Source: Paenibacillus foliorum (GTDB lineage: Bacteria > Bacillota > Bacilli > Paenibacillales > NBRC-103111). From it: a DNA stretch of 64,000 bases. The stretch is taken from positions 1-64,000 of the forward strand of contig NZ_WHOD01000055.1 in NCBI RefSeq assembly GCF_013141765.1. The letters run 5' to 3'. The notes beneath the pieces are model-generated. The model did not search any database. It worked only from the letters and a program-made list of their open reading frames with translations, and was not told the origin of the DNA. Both the position numbers and the translations under genes were made by a program. Positions 25,486 through 34,666 of this stretch are shown here, one piece after another; the first letter of the stretch is position 1; each line of letters opens with the position of its first letter.

Positions 25486-25671
25486 CTATATATTTGTGTA
25501 CTTGATTAACATACGCTGCATGGTAATAACTAAGCTATCAATTTCTTGGCTTAGCTCTATAACTTCTGGAGCTAAGAAGCTGCCCTTCTGCTCAACTAAT
25601 TTATATAACTGATTTTGCATCCGCTCCATGTGTAATTGAAGTTCTATATTTTCCTTCGATAAATTACCCAT
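25486..25671 (-). CDS. Spo0E-like aspartyl-phosphatase
   Basis: A 61-residue helical-hairpin protein. The motif ELSQEIDSLVITMQ matches the SQELD signature of the Spo0E family, which dephosphorylates Spo0A-P and delays sporulation. The first helix (ELQLHMERMQNQLYKLVEQKG) is typical. The ATG at 25671 follows GGAGAT; the longer in-frame extension upstream is not protein-like. Length fits the family. Confidence 0.7.
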   Translation of the reverse strand: MGNLSKENIELQLHMERMQNQLYKLVEQKGSFLAPEVIELSQEIDSLVITMQRMLIKYTNI

Positions 25672-25844
25672 AATTGTACATCTCCATTCAATATACAGAT
25701 TCAACGGCATCCAGCAATTATAATACGAATGCATTATGAAAAATGTAGCAATTTGTCGATTTAAATTTATAATTTTTTGTGACATATACCAAATAATAGA
25801 ATTATTTCCTGAAATACTAAGAAACAGGGGAGGTGATGAGAACT

Positions 25845-25958
25845 ATGGATGTCACAAAACCAGATTCTAAAAAAAGTTCTGATTATAAAGAAAATAAATT
25901 CACAGAAGAAGAAGCTGTTATGCATGCTGTAAAGCGGCAGATCGAGCAGCCAACTTGA
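25845..25958 (+). CDS. Very small hypothetical protein
   Basis: A 37-residue charged ORF (MDVTKPDSKK ... EEEAVMHAVKRQIEQPT) with AGGGGAGG about 11 nt before the ATG and a terminator 45 nt after the stop. Too short to classify. It is divergent from the Spo0E-like gene. The ribosome binding site, isolated position and terminator favour a genuine gene. Confidence 0.5.
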   Translation: MDVTKPDSKKSSDYKENKFTEEEAVMHAVKRQIEQPT

Positions 25959-26004
25959 ATCATATTCCTAAGCAAACGAATCAACAATAGTGTTAATCCA
26001 GTGC

Positions 26005-26030
26005 ACCGCCATACTCATATGGCGGTTTTT
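26005..26030 (+). terminator. Rho-independent terminator
   Basis: ACCGCCAT/ATGGCGGT stem and T-run after the 37-codon ORF. Confidence 0.8.
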
Positions 26031-26151
26031 GTCGTGTTTGAGTAGACTTGTCGATTTATGGCATGGTACTATTTCATAGAGGTAAGCACATTATATTCGC
26101 CATATTAATTATTTATCTCATTAATTATATACATAAAGGAGACGTCACAAT

Positions 26152-27942
26152 ATGTATCGATTACTTAGCGCTTCCATGAAGCCAGCTATCCTATTGAGCA
26201 CAACACTGGCAGCCTGTCTGATTATGCCTGTGTCATCGGAGGCCGTATCCGTTACTACTACGCAGCTCAAATTGATTGCTGATAATGCTCAAGCATCCTT
26301 AAATGGGGTACAAATTAAATTGGACGAGCCGCCATCAATCATCAATAACCGTTTTTACATTCCTGCGAAGTGGCTTGCAGATACATTGAATTTTTCATTG
26401 GAGTGGGACAGCAAGGAAGAAAAGATTAAACTGCTTGCTCCTAAGGCCTTTATAGAATTCGATGTTCCCCATAACATAATCAAAGTGAATGGAAACACTA
26501 TTCCTTTTGACTCGGTGGCAGTAATACGAAACGACAGGCTAATGATTCAATTGTCCTGGCTTGGCCAATATGCAGATATACCTTACCAGTATAAGGAAGA
26601 ATCCAAAAGTGTGGTAATGAATTATATTGGAAAACCGTATGCACCATATTCGGAATCGCTGTTTCATAAGGATGATTCACAGCCGAATTCTAAACCAGCC
26701 GCGGTATTTGCATTTGGCAAATCATCATACCGACTTGGGGAGCCGGTAGAATATATTGATTTGAGTTATGACCCGGATGCGGAAGGATTGCCTGAATACG
26801 ATTGGGTAGGCAAGCAGGAAGCATTTTTCCAACCTGGAATCTATACGGTGACTCTGCAGGTTAGTGACGGTCATGGAAACCGCAGCGAGCCGTTCTCCAA
26901 AACTGTAACTATTTTGAATGAACCATTTGTCAGTGAAGAGGATTATCCGTTTTATTTTAAGCCGGCTGGTACGTTGGTAGAACTGAAGACCAATTGGCTG
27001 AAGGGTGTGCAAACTGCTGCTGATTCGAAGCCTCCTGTTGTAGTTCGCCAGCCTGAAGACAGAAAACTCATTATTGGAGGCAGCGCTAAGCCTGTTGAAC
27101 AAAAAGGCTTCCTATACCAGGACTCTTTTAAGCAGCGTGCTCGATTGTCTTTACAGTATGTCAATGGTAGGGACAAGCCCGTTCAATACGGTATTGTTCT
27201 GAGAAATGAAAGCATGGATAAACCGGTCCATATCACTACGACCCGAAAAGCGGAAGCGCAAGCCTCCATCTATACACCTCTTCTAGCACAAAAGACGGCA
27301 GAAGAATTCCTTGTCAGCGGTTCTATAAATGATGAAATGTCGATTGAGCGGGGAGGTGCCGTGTTCTATAAGATCAGCTCGGAGACGGCACCGGGACAAG
27401 GTTATCACGGGATTTATGATATAGAAACCGATGGAGAAGTGACCGTTTCTTACGTAATGATGGAGCCAGGGGAATCTCTATATAATCTTGGAGCTTACTC
27501 TAACAGCGGTCAAATAAGTACTGGCAGTCGCTCTTACCCGGTAGCTGAGGTTTCTTGGCAGGTAGATGCCAGAGACTTAAAAGTTCCCACTGCAATAGGG
27601 ATCGGGGATCCTGCTGTAGAACCGCCGATTAGAGGCATTGATGCAAGGACAAAGAAGGATGTCAATGTCCAAGGATTGGGAAGCATTCGTTATAAGGTTC
27701 AGGTGAATGTGAGTGATAAAACGACAGTTGCCCTGCGCCCACGATCGGGATTTTTCCAAGGAGCCATTCGTGTCAATGGGAGCCCTATTCTTGTTCCTGC
27801 CGGCGGATTAATATCAAACGACATTATACTATTGCATAGAACTCAGGCCAAAGAGAATAAGATCGATATCGAGCTTATGGCCACCGATGGCAGCAGTGTA
27901 CCACTTGATCTGGTTATGATACCGTTAAACAAAATCAAGTGA
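26152..27942 (+). CDS. Secreted copper-amine-oxidase-N / PKD-like protein A
   Basis: A 596-residue exported protein. The N-terminal signal peptide runs to about residue 31 (an LAAC sequence near 18-21 could alternatively act as a lipobox). A copper amine oxidase N-terminal domain follows (LNGVQIKLDEPPSIINNRFYIP, residues about 48-110). A PKD-like domain spans about 185-260 (VEYIDLSYDPDAEG, GIYTVTLQVSDGHGN). The remaining 330 residues are beta-rich and unassigned. It probably acts at the cell surface. Followed 40 nt later by a clear paralogue. Confidence 0.8.
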   Translation: MYRLLSASMKPAILLSTTLAACLIMPVSSEAVSVTTTQLKLIADNAQASLNGVQIKLDEPPSIINNRFYIPAKWLADTLNFSLEWDSKEEKIKLLAPKAFIEFDVPHNIIKVNGNTIPFDSVAVIRNDRLMIQLSWLGQYADIPYQYKEESKSVVMNYIGKPYAPYSESLFHKDDSQPNSKPAAVFAFGKSSYRLGEPVEYIDLSYDPDAEGLPEYDWVGKQEAFFQPGIYTVTLQVSDGHGNRSEPFSKTVTILNEPFVSEEDYPFYFKPAGTLVELKTNWLKGVQTAADSKPPVVVRQPEDRKLIIGGSAKPVEQKGFLYQDSFKQRARLSLQYVNGRDKPVQYGIVLRNESMDKPVHITTTRKAEAQASIYTPLLAQKTAEEFLVSGSINDEMSIERGGAVFYKISSETAPGQGYHGIYDIETDGEVTVSYVMMEPGESLYNLGAYSNSGQISTGSRSYPVAEVSWQVDARDLKVPTAIGIGDPAVEPPIRGIDARTKKDVNVQGLGSIRYKVQVNVSDKTTVALRPRSGFFQGAIRVNGSPILVPAGGLISNDIILLHRTQAKENKIDIELMATDGSSVPLDLVMIPLNKIK

Positions 27943-27981
27943 TTTGTTTTTATCCCAACTTAAAGGAGTATATGAGCGCAT

Positions 27982-29745
27982 ATGTTTTTGTCCAAAAAAC
28001 TGACTATAGGTATATCAGCTTTGCTGATTGGGTTGTTATCCCTTACCACTGGAGCAGCAGCTGCAGTTCCACAAAGTAAATCGTTACTTCTATATTATGG
28101 TAAATCGGAAGCTTACATCAATGGTAGTAAGTTGATTCTAGAAGCTCCGGTTATTGAACTAAAGAGCAAAGCTTATATCCCGGCAGCGATATTGCCCGAT
28201 ACATTAGGGATTTCTGTTATATGGGATTCCGATAGCGGAAGTGTTCAGATTACAGCGCCAGCAGCATTTCTGTCCTTTCAGTTATCAGAAAAAAAACTAA
28301 CTATTAATGGAACTGAGGATGATTATAGCCAAGCTGCTTTTATCCAAAATGATCGTTTGTACATCGGCTTGGATTGGTTGAAGCGTTATGTTGATTTTAA
28401 AACAACGGTTAATAAAGAGCTTCAGCGAGTAGAACTCCTATATATATCTGTACCGGGCTCCACAGGTTTTTATAACGACACAATGCCGAATACGAAGCCA
28501 GTAGCTAAATTTTCGGTAAACAAAGAGCAGTATCGCTTAGGAGAACCGATCTATTACACAAATCTTAGCTACGATCCCGATGGTGATGCAATAACGAAGG
28601 TGGACTGGACAGGTAAGGCCGATACGATTTTCGAGCCAGGTCTGTTCAAGGTATCGTTGAAAGTTATGGACAGCAAAGGGACAGAAAGCAGCGTTTTTTC
28701 ACACAATGTGGAGATCATTAATGAGCCGTTTCTAGATCCTTTTGAGCATAAAGTGTACTATGAGCCGGTAGGTACGTTCGTAAAGGATGAGGAAGCGACT
28801 CTTCGTAAATATTTGCGAGGTATTCCTCAGCTGCCCAATGTTACAAGCCTCTCTTTAGAAAGACCCTTGATTGTTAGTGACAGCCCCGAAACATTTGAAA
28901 AGAAGGGCTTTCTATATCAAGAAAAAGTAAACGGAAAAGCAAGGCTGTACGCGGATCACGTGAACGGTATGAAGGAGAAGGTACAGTTTGCCATCGTTGC
29001 TCGTAACGCGAATCCGAATGCACCTGTACGAATTACAACCACGCGACAAGGCGAGGTATATCCATCCATTTATGCCAATCTGATCGGGAATGAAGCCTCG
29101 ATAGAATTTTTGCAGAGTGAGATGGCTCCGGAAACAATGGTAGTAGAGCCAGGACAAACTGTATTTTATAAAAAGATGCCAGAATTTTTCCCGGACCAAG
29201 GAATGAATGTCATCTACGATGTGGAAACAGATGGTGAAGTTTATTTCTCCTTTGTGGCGATGGATGCAGGGGCTGGGCTGGATTCAATAGGAACGTATAA
29301 ACAATTGGAGTATACAGGCAATGTAAGAGGGACCTTCAGTGGCTCGGATGTTAGCTGGAACGTCGATACCAAGTCGTTTGTTAAGCCGTCCAGCTTGGCT
29401 ATCGGAGATGGCACAAGCGATATGTTTGTTACAGGCAAAGACTTTTTTACAAAGCAAGACTCCCTAAACTTAGGTAATTATGGAGTGGTATATAAAATTC
29501 ATGTGGATCGTCCACGTAAAATGTCGGTACTGCTGCTGCCGCGAGGTGGAGTTTTCAGAGGACCCGTAGAAGTGAATGGACGAATTATTCAAACACCGCC
29601 ATCCGGCGTCATGATGGATTATGAAGGTTACACCATATTGGCACGGACGGATGGGACGGAACCATCCTTGGATATTGAGTTTACCCCTGCGGCTGGGTCG
29701 GCTTTCCCTGTGGATGTGATTTTCTACCCGCTTGAGGACAAGTAA
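27982..29745 (+). CDS. Secreted copper-amine-oxidase-N / PKD-like protein B
   Basis: A 587-residue paralogue of the preceding gene with the same order: signal peptide (cleavage after about residue 28), copper-amine-oxidase-N domain (AYINGSKLILEAPVIELKSKAYIP), PKD-like domain (IYYTNLSYDPDGDAITKVDW, GLFKVSLKVMDSKGT), then a long C-terminal region. That region shares matching blocks such as KKGFLYQE, RITTTRQGE/HITTTRKAE and YDVETDGEV/YDIETDGEV. The pair arose by tandem duplication and has diverged widely. AAAGGAG lies upstream; a terminator follows. Confidence 0.8.
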   Translation: MFLSKKLTIGISALLIGLLSLTTGAAAAVPQSKSLLLYYGKSEAYINGSKLILEAPVIELKSKAYIPAAILPDTLGISVIWDSDSGSVQITAPAAFLSFQLSEKKLTINGTEDDYSQAAFIQNDRLYIGLDWLKRYVDFKTTVNKELQRVELLYISVPGSTGFYNDTMPNTKPVAKFSVNKEQYRLGEPIYYTNLSYDPDGDAITKVDWTGKADTIFEPGLFKVSLKVMDSKGTESSVFSHNVEIINEPFLDPFEHKVYYEPVGTFVKDEEATLRKYLRGIPQLPNVTSLSLERPLIVSDSPETFEKKGFLYQEKVNGKARLYADHVNGMKEKVQFAIVARNANPNAPVRITTTRQGEVYPSIYANLIGNEASIEFLQSEMAPETMVVEPGQTVFYKKMPEFFPDQGMNVIYDVETDGEVYFSFVAMDAGAGLDSIGTYKQLEYTGNVRGTFSGSDVSWNVDTKSFVKPSSLAIGDGTSDMFVTGKDFFTKQDSLNLGNYGVVYKIHVDRPRKMSVLLLPRGGVFRGPVEVNGRIIQTPPSGVMMDYEGYTILARTDGTEPSLDIEFTPAAGSAFPVDVIFYPLEDK

Positions 29746-29770
29746 TAAAGATGTCTATAAGGTTGGTATG

Positions 29771-29808
29771 AAAGAGAGAGAAGCCTTCTTAGGTTTCTCT
29801 CTTTTTTT
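29771..29808 (+). terminator. Rho-independent terminator of the paralogue pair
   Basis: AGAGAGAAGCC/GGTTTCTCTCT stem and T-run. Confidence 0.85.
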
Positions 29809-29828
29809 GGAGTATTTAGATGAGTCGA

Positions 29829-29981
29829 ACGGAACTGAAAGTTCCTTTATTCAATCTGAGGTTTGCTTATTAAGGTAATAGAGGAAATCGGGCATCCTTT
29901 ATTTGAGGAAAGTAACAGCCCAATGCACAAAAACAGAGAGATAAAGGAAGTAGCACTTCCTTTATCTCTCTGTTTTTTGTG
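29829..29981. repeat. Palindrome-rich intergenic repeat, copy B
   Basis: Related over its length to 4758-4911. It ends with a perfect 18-bp stem ACAGAGAGATAAAGGAAG / CTTCCTTTATCTCTCTGT (29933-29973). No ORF. The rest of the gap to 30274 shows a further GATAAAGGAACAGGTACTTCC fragment and nothing else recognisable. Confidence 0.65.
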
Positions 29982-30274
29982 ATACTCTGGTGATAAAGGA
30001 ACAGGTACTTCCGCTATTTGCTATTAGGGGATTCTTTCCACCGGTTCTCAATAAGCGTCAGTACATAGCTTGCAGTGATTCTGATTTACTTAGAAACCAT
30101 CGAGTGCGTTTATACGTATGAGATTGATGTGCTTTGATAGGCTTACTTTGTGTTATTCGATGGTTTTTATGTATGGATTTTCGGTTCCTTTACTTATTTT
30201 GGTTTTTTGTGGAGCCAAGATGTTATATAATGAAAAATAGTGACCGATTAAGGCTGGAGAGGAAGAAGCGACAG

Positions 30275-31003
30275 ATGATTATAGTACGTAATTTATCGAA
30301 ATCATTTCCGCCGGATCATCAGATATTATCCCGGCTAAGCTTTCAAGCGGACGAAGGCGAGCTTATCGCATTGATAGGAGGGAGTGGCAGCGGCAAAACA
30401 ACGTTGTTTCGCTGTCTGTCATTAAAGGATAAATGGGATGAAGGCCAGTACATATACGATGGCAAAGATATTTCTGGAATAGGCGGTCTTGAGCAGTTCA
30501 AGTATCGGAAGGACTGGGCATTTCTTGAGGAAAAGCCGAATTTGAACCCGCGTAAATCTGCATTGAAAAATGTGTTAAGCGGATTGTTCTTCCATAAAGC
30601 GTGGTGGCGTATTCTGTCAGGCACAACTTCGAGCGATGACCATATGACGGCTATGGATTATTTGGATAAGGTGGGTTTGCTGGAGAAAGCTCATGAGCCG
30701 ATTGAGAAGCTGAGCGGCGGGGAGAAGCAGCGTGTAGCCGTTGCGAAAGCGTTAATACGCGGGGCCAAAGTTATCTTTGCCGATGAGCCTGTATCGGGTC
30801 TTGATCCGGAAGCAGCCATGCGCGTTCTAGAGGATTTGAAGTCCATTTGTGAAAAGGACAAGGTTATTATATTTTGCAGCCTTCACCAAGTTGAATTAGC
30901 TGAAAAATTTGGCTCGAGGATATGGGGGCTTTCTGGAGGAAGATTGGTTGTAGATATTGCAGGAAGACGGTTGACGCATCGGGAAAAAGAATTAATATTT
31001 TAA
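30275..31003 (+). CDS. PhnC-like ABC transporter ATPase, orphan
   Basis: A 242-residue ATPase: Walker A GGSGSGKTT (near residue 36), signature LSGGEKQRVAVAKALI, Walker B VIFADEPVSGLDPE and H-loop SLHQVELA. The middle part, NVLSGLFFHKAWWRILSG, is characteristic of phosphonate importer ATPases (PhnC). No permease or binding protein is adjacent, so its partners must lie elsewhere or it has another role. The ATG at 30275 is preferred over upstream starts because homology begins there and GAGAGGAAG precedes it. Confidence 0.8.
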   Translation: MIIVRNLSKSFPPDHQILSRLSFQADEGELIALIGGSGSGKTTLFRCLSLKDKWDEGQYIYDGKDISGIGGLEQFKYRKDWAFLEEKPNLNPRKSALKNVLSGLFFHKAWWRILSGTTSSDDHMTAMDYLDKVGLLEKAHEPIEKLSGGEKQRVAVAKALIRGAKVIFADEPVSGLDPEAAMRVLEDLKSICEKDKVIIFCSLHQVELAEKFGSRIWGLSGGRLVVDIAGRRLTHREKELIF

Positions 31004-31005
31004 CC

Positions 31006-31047
31006 AAAACACGCTAGAATCGGGAGGTTCCCGGCTCTAGCGTGTTT
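31006..31047. terminator. Bidirectional terminator
   Basis: AACACGCTAGA/TCTAGCGTGTT outer stem with CGGGA/CCCG inside, T-rich on both sides, between convergent genes. Confidence 0.85.
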
Positions 31048-31060
31048 ATTTGTTCAAGAC

Positions 31061-32038
31061 TTATTCCGAGGTCTTGGTAATATGACGTGCAATCATACCG
31101 CCATGCAGTCGTCCGGTTTCTATGAAAACCTCGTTTGCATTGCTACCTGATGCAGCCACTCCAGCAATATAAAGACGAGGAATGGTGGTTTCCATCGTTT
31201 CCGGGTTGTGAATAGGCGCTGTAGAAGCTTCGTTCATTTGAGCGCCAGCTTCCAGCAGCATCGTCCGATCAGGACGGAACCCCGTTAAAGCGAGGACAAA
31301 GTCATTATCCAGCTCCCTTTTTATGCCTTCATGCAGAATTGTGACGTTCTGCTGTCCGATTCGGACCACTTGGGAATTGAACAGCATAGTGATCCGACCT
31401 TTATTCACCATAGCTTCAAAAACGGGTAAAACCCACGGCTTAATGTTAGGTGAATAAGTTTCTCCACGATAAACCACTGTCACTTCAGCGCCTGCTCTGA
31501 GCAAATCCATAGCCGCATCGATGGCGGAGTTGTTGCCGCCTATAATAGTCGTCTTTGTACCGCTATAGGGATGTGCTTCGCGATAATAATGCGTGACCTT
31601 TGGCAGGTCTTCACCAGGAATGCCGAGCAGATTGGGATGATCGAAATAACCTGTGGCTACGACTACATGGCGTGCATAAGCAACGGAAGCCTGTCCGAAT
31701 TGATCCGATAGGCTCAGCTCGAAACTTAGGTCTGCTTTCTGCTGAATACGGTCGACCGTATGATAGGGCTTGATTCGAAGCTTGCTGCGAATTGCAGCAT
31801 TCCGATAGTAATGCAAAGCTTCCAAGCGTGAAGGTTTCTCGTTAGGTGTTGAGAAGGGGATGCCCCCTATCTCAAGTAGCTCTGGTGTGCTGAAAAACTG
31901 CATATAGGTTGGATACAAATATATCGAATAAGCCACACATTGCTTTTCAATGATTAACGGATGAATTCCCAGCTGTTCAAGCTCAATGGCTGCGGACAAT
32001 CCACAGGGCCCAGCTCCGATTATAATTACTTCCTCCAA
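31061..32038 (-). CDS. ypdA: YpdA-type FAD-dependent bacillithiol disulfide reductase
   Basis: A 325-residue two-dinucleotide-binding flavoprotein. FAD loop IIIGAGPCGLSAAIELEQLG is at the N-terminus, and the YPTYMQFFSTPELLEIGG segment is specific to YpdA. The NADPH loop IIGGNNSAIDAAMDLLRAG is near residue 165, and LYIAGVAASGSNANEVFIETGR is at the C-terminus. YpdA reduces oxidised bacillithiol with NADPH in Bacillales. The TTG at 32038 (8 nt after GAGGTG) aligns best with the family; the upstream ATG at 32056 has no ribosome binding site. Confidence 0.88.
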   Translation of the reverse strand: MEEVIIIGAGPCGLSAAIELEQLGIHPLIIEKQCVAYSIYLYPTYMQFFSTPELLEIGGIPFSTPNEKPSRLEALHYYRNAAIRSKLRIKPYHTVDRIQQKADLSFELSLSDQFGQASVAYARHVVVATGYFDHPNLLGIPGEDLPKVTHYYREAHPYSGTKTTIIGGNNSAIDAAMDLLRAGAEVTVVYRGETYSPNIKPWVLPVFEAMVNKGRITMLFNSQVVRIGQQNVTILHEGIKRELDNDFVLALTGFRPDRTMLLEAGAQMNEASTAPIHNPETMETTIPRLYIAGVAASGSNANEVFIETGRLHGGMIARHITKTSE

Positions 32039-32139
32039 AAGAAACACCTCATTCATCGATTACATTAGAGAGTCTAAGCTCCTTAATAATAGTAACCGAT
32101 TCATACCGGGGATTCCACTTTCCCATAATAAAAGGATCA

Positions 32140-32736
32140 TTAAGACTGCAGGCTTTCTTTCGGGTCCTTCTTCCGGCATACATATACAAACGCTGGAGGG
32201 ACATTAAGCAGCACAAATTGGATAGTTTGGATGTCGAAGTGGCGACTTAACTGCTTCTTCATTTGTAAGGTGTATTGAAAAGCAATAAACAATCCATTGG
32301 GTTTAAGTGATGCTACAACCTGTTCCATTATTTCATCGCGAAGCTGCTGAGGAAAATTAGCGAAAGGAAGGCCGCTTATAACACAATCCAAATGCTCAAG
32401 ACCATGCTGTTGGACGGAGCTGCTCAAGGCCCTTGCTTCTGTGTAAGTAGAATACTCGGGATATTGCTGTGCTAATTGTTCTTTAAGATGGCTATCTTTT
32501 TCGAACAAAAGCACTCGAGTGCCCTTAACAGCCGCATTATTAATTGCTTGAGTTATGACACCGGTTCCAGCACCGAGCTCAGCTACGCTACAGGTATCCT
32601 GCCAGGAGATGGCTTCAACCATTTTCTTTGCAAGAAACCGGGAGCTTGGGGTCACGCTGCCTATGGTTTTGGGAGTTCTAATAAATTTATATAAAAAAAT
32701 CATTTTATCCAAGGCTGATGTTTGGTTCATACTCAA
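32140..32736 (-). CDS. Class I SAM-dependent methyltransferase, PmtA-like
   Basis: A 198-residue Rossmann methyltransferase. Motif I is VAELGAGTGVITQAI (near residue 50), FEKDSHLKEQL is the acidic motif II, CVISGLPFANFPQQ is the motif IV equivalent, and FIAFQYTLQMKKQL follows. This layout matches the phosphatidylethanolamine N-methyltransferase (PmtA)/KsgA-like group; substrate is phospholipid or unknown. TTG at 32736 has AAAGGGGG 8 nt upstream; an ATG two codons later is possible. Confidence 0.75.
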   Translation of the reverse strand: MSMNQTSALDKMIFLYKFIRTPKTIGSVTPSSRFLAKKMVEAISWQDTCSVAELGAGTGVITQAINNAAVKGTRVLLFEKDSHLKEQLAQQYPEYSTYTEARALSSSVQQHGLEHLDCVISGLPFANFPQQLRDEIMEQVVASLKPNGLFIAFQYTLQMKKQLSRHFDIQTIQFVLLNVPPAFVYVCRKKDPKESLQS

Positions 32737-33005
32737 ACTAATTTCCCCCTTTTAACACTTATATTACTTCTATCATAGCGTATAATCCTTAAAACAACCT
32801 AATTTTTTTATAAAAAAACCCTGTATATGGAATTTTTTATGATAGGAAAATCAAATAAATACTATATTGGTTTTACAGCTTAAGTAAATGTTGAGCATCT
32901 TTTATTCTATCTTTATTTAAACCCTATTCATGATTTTCTGTTATGATTCATAGAAATACTACTAGGCTCGGAAATTAAGATTTAATAAAAAAAGGAGGTC
33001 CTGCA

Positions 33006-33824
33006 ATGACGGGACGAACTATGTTCAACTATATGAACGCTATTAAATGGATAGCAAAACCGCGTCTGCAGCTCCTGTTAGTAGGATTTTTAATAGGTAA
33101 TTTGATCGCTGTGTTTCTAACTGCTCTACCGCCCTCATCACCGTACTATTATCCTAAGTATTACACGTACCATGAAATGAAAGCGTCAATCGGAGTCAAG
33201 CTTCATGCCCTGCAAACTGTCCCGCAAAATATTGCCTTAAAACCGATAACCAGCAACGTAACTCTCACAGATGAAACTGGAATCAATGGGGGATTTTTTT
33301 GGAATGGAGATTTATTGAGTATTGCTGTTGTTAATGATCAGCCGCTCAAGGGTCAACAGGAGGATTACGGTTCAGGCTGGTACAATATTGATGTGCCCAA
33401 AGGAACGTTGGTATGGGATGAGATTACAAGGCGATTTACGGTACAAGTTGTACAAGATGCCCATGAGCTGAAGGTGACAGATAAGCAGCATTATTGGGCT
33501 CAAGGCGGAATTAGTATGTCGCTGCAGGATGATTCCCATTGGGAGGTGCAGGCCATTTCGGAGGACATGCCGGCATTCGATGAGAAGCGGCTGCGTTCAG
33601 GCGTCGTATATGATAACAAGCAAACGATATGGCTTATAGTTACAGATACTCCAAGTACTGCAGAGCAATTTCGGAAGGCTGTTGTAGAGATGGTTGGCCG
33701 CGGAAATGTAGTAGACGGTGTCTTTTTAGACGGGGACGGTTCCTCGCAAATGAAGAGTATGCAAAAGCAATTAAAAGGCGACTCTCGTGAAGTCTATCAA
33801 ATGCTCGCCTTGAAACAAAAATAA
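33006..33824 (+). CDS. Phosphodiester glycosidase family protein (NAGPA/DUF2233-like)
   Basis: A 272-residue protein anchored by one N-terminal transmembrane helix (about residues 23-42). The extracellular part has the NAGPA-domain motifs GINGGFF (near 97), a central GSGWYNIDV region and VDGVFLDGDGSSQMKS near the C-terminus. Relatives remove GlcNAc from phosphodiesters or act on spore and cell wall polymers. AAAGGAGG lies 8 nt before the ATG. Confidence 0.82.
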   Translation: MTGRTMFNYMNAIKWIAKPRLQLLLVGFLIGNLIAVFLTALPPSSPYYYPKYYTYHEMKASIGVKLHALQTVPQNIALKPITSNVTLTDETGINGGFFWNGDLLSIAVVNDQPLKGQQEDYGSGWYNIDVPKGTLVWDEITRRFTVQVVQDAHELKVTDKQHYWAQGGISMSLQDDSHWEVQAISEDMPAFDEKRLRSGVVYDNKQTIWLIVTDTPSTAEQFRKAVVEMVGRGNVVDGVFLDGDGSSQMKSMQKQLKGDSREVYQMLALKQK

Positions 33825-33903
33825 ACTATCGTTTAATTAACATAGCTAAATACATACAATTGAACCGAATAAAATAACTAATAAAATAGCTTAAAAAAGC
33901 GAG

Positions 33904-33931
33904 CTGCCGTCTTATGTCCGGCAGTTTTTTT
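33904..33931 (+). terminator. Rho-independent terminator
   Basis: CTGCCG/CGGCAG stem followed by seven T. Confidence 0.8.
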
Positions 33932-34042
33932 AGTGTCCACAGTTCACGGAATACAGAAAAAAAGGAAATCATTTGCAACTTTGTTGCTTTATAAAGCGTA
34001 TAGGTAAGTAGGATCACAATGAATTCTAGACGGAGGAGCGCT

Positions 34043-34576
34043 ATGCTGGAGCTGTATTGGGGATTACTTATCACAGGTGTGCTGTTTGCAGTTGTTACTG
34101 TTATTTTCGGTGATTTGCTGAGCAATGCTCTTGATGGCGTGCTTGATTTCCTGTCAGGTGAACATCTGCATGCTTTTCAGCCAATGGTTCTGCTGAGTGC
34201 AATTACGGTTTGCGGAGGCGCAGGTATTTTGTTGACACGCTATACGTCACTGGGAACATTTGCTGTGTTGATAACTGCTGTTCTTTGTTCCCTGATTGTC
34301 GCAATTCTCGTCTATTTCCTGTATGTCAAGCCGATGGAAAATAGTGAAAATTCAGTTGCCTACTCCATGAAGGATCTGGTTGGGAAGATTGCCGAAGTTT
34401 CTGTGCCAATACCAGCTCAGGGCTATGGGGAAGTGTTGGTTAAGATGGGGGCGGGAAATACAAACCATATCGCAGCCAGCTTTGAACAGGTAGAGATCCA
34501 AACAGGTGCTAAAGTCGTTACTGTCGAAGTCATTGATGGGACACTCTACGTGGCTTGTTTAGATAAACAGCTCTAA
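34043..34576 (+). CDS. yuaF: NfeD-like membrane protein, YuaF type
   Basis: A 177-residue protein with three transmembrane segments (about residues 3-25, 50-70, 72-100) and a C-terminal OB-fold domain (YSMKDLVGKIAEVSVPIPAQGYGEVLVKM). It matches YuaF, the NfeD partner of the flotillin YuaG/FloT in Bacillus, where the pair organises membrane microdomains. The ATG at 34043 follows GGAGGAG. The flotillin gene comes 90 nt later. Confidence 0.8.
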   Translation: MLELYWGLLITGVLFAVVTVIFGDLLSNALDGVLDFLSGEHLHAFQPMVLLSAITVCGGAGILLTRYTSLGTFAVLITAVLCSLIVAILVYFLYVKPMENSENSVAYSMKDLVGKIAEVSVPIPAQGYGEVLVKMGAGNTNHIAASFEQVEIQTGAKVVTVEVIDGTLYVACLDKQL

Positions 34577-34666
34577 TCGGTGCTGAAAAGTCTTCTTTTT
34601 GAACACAAATTATTATTAATGCTCACCTGGAAGTTTACTAACTAACTAATAAAGGAGACATGCTGA

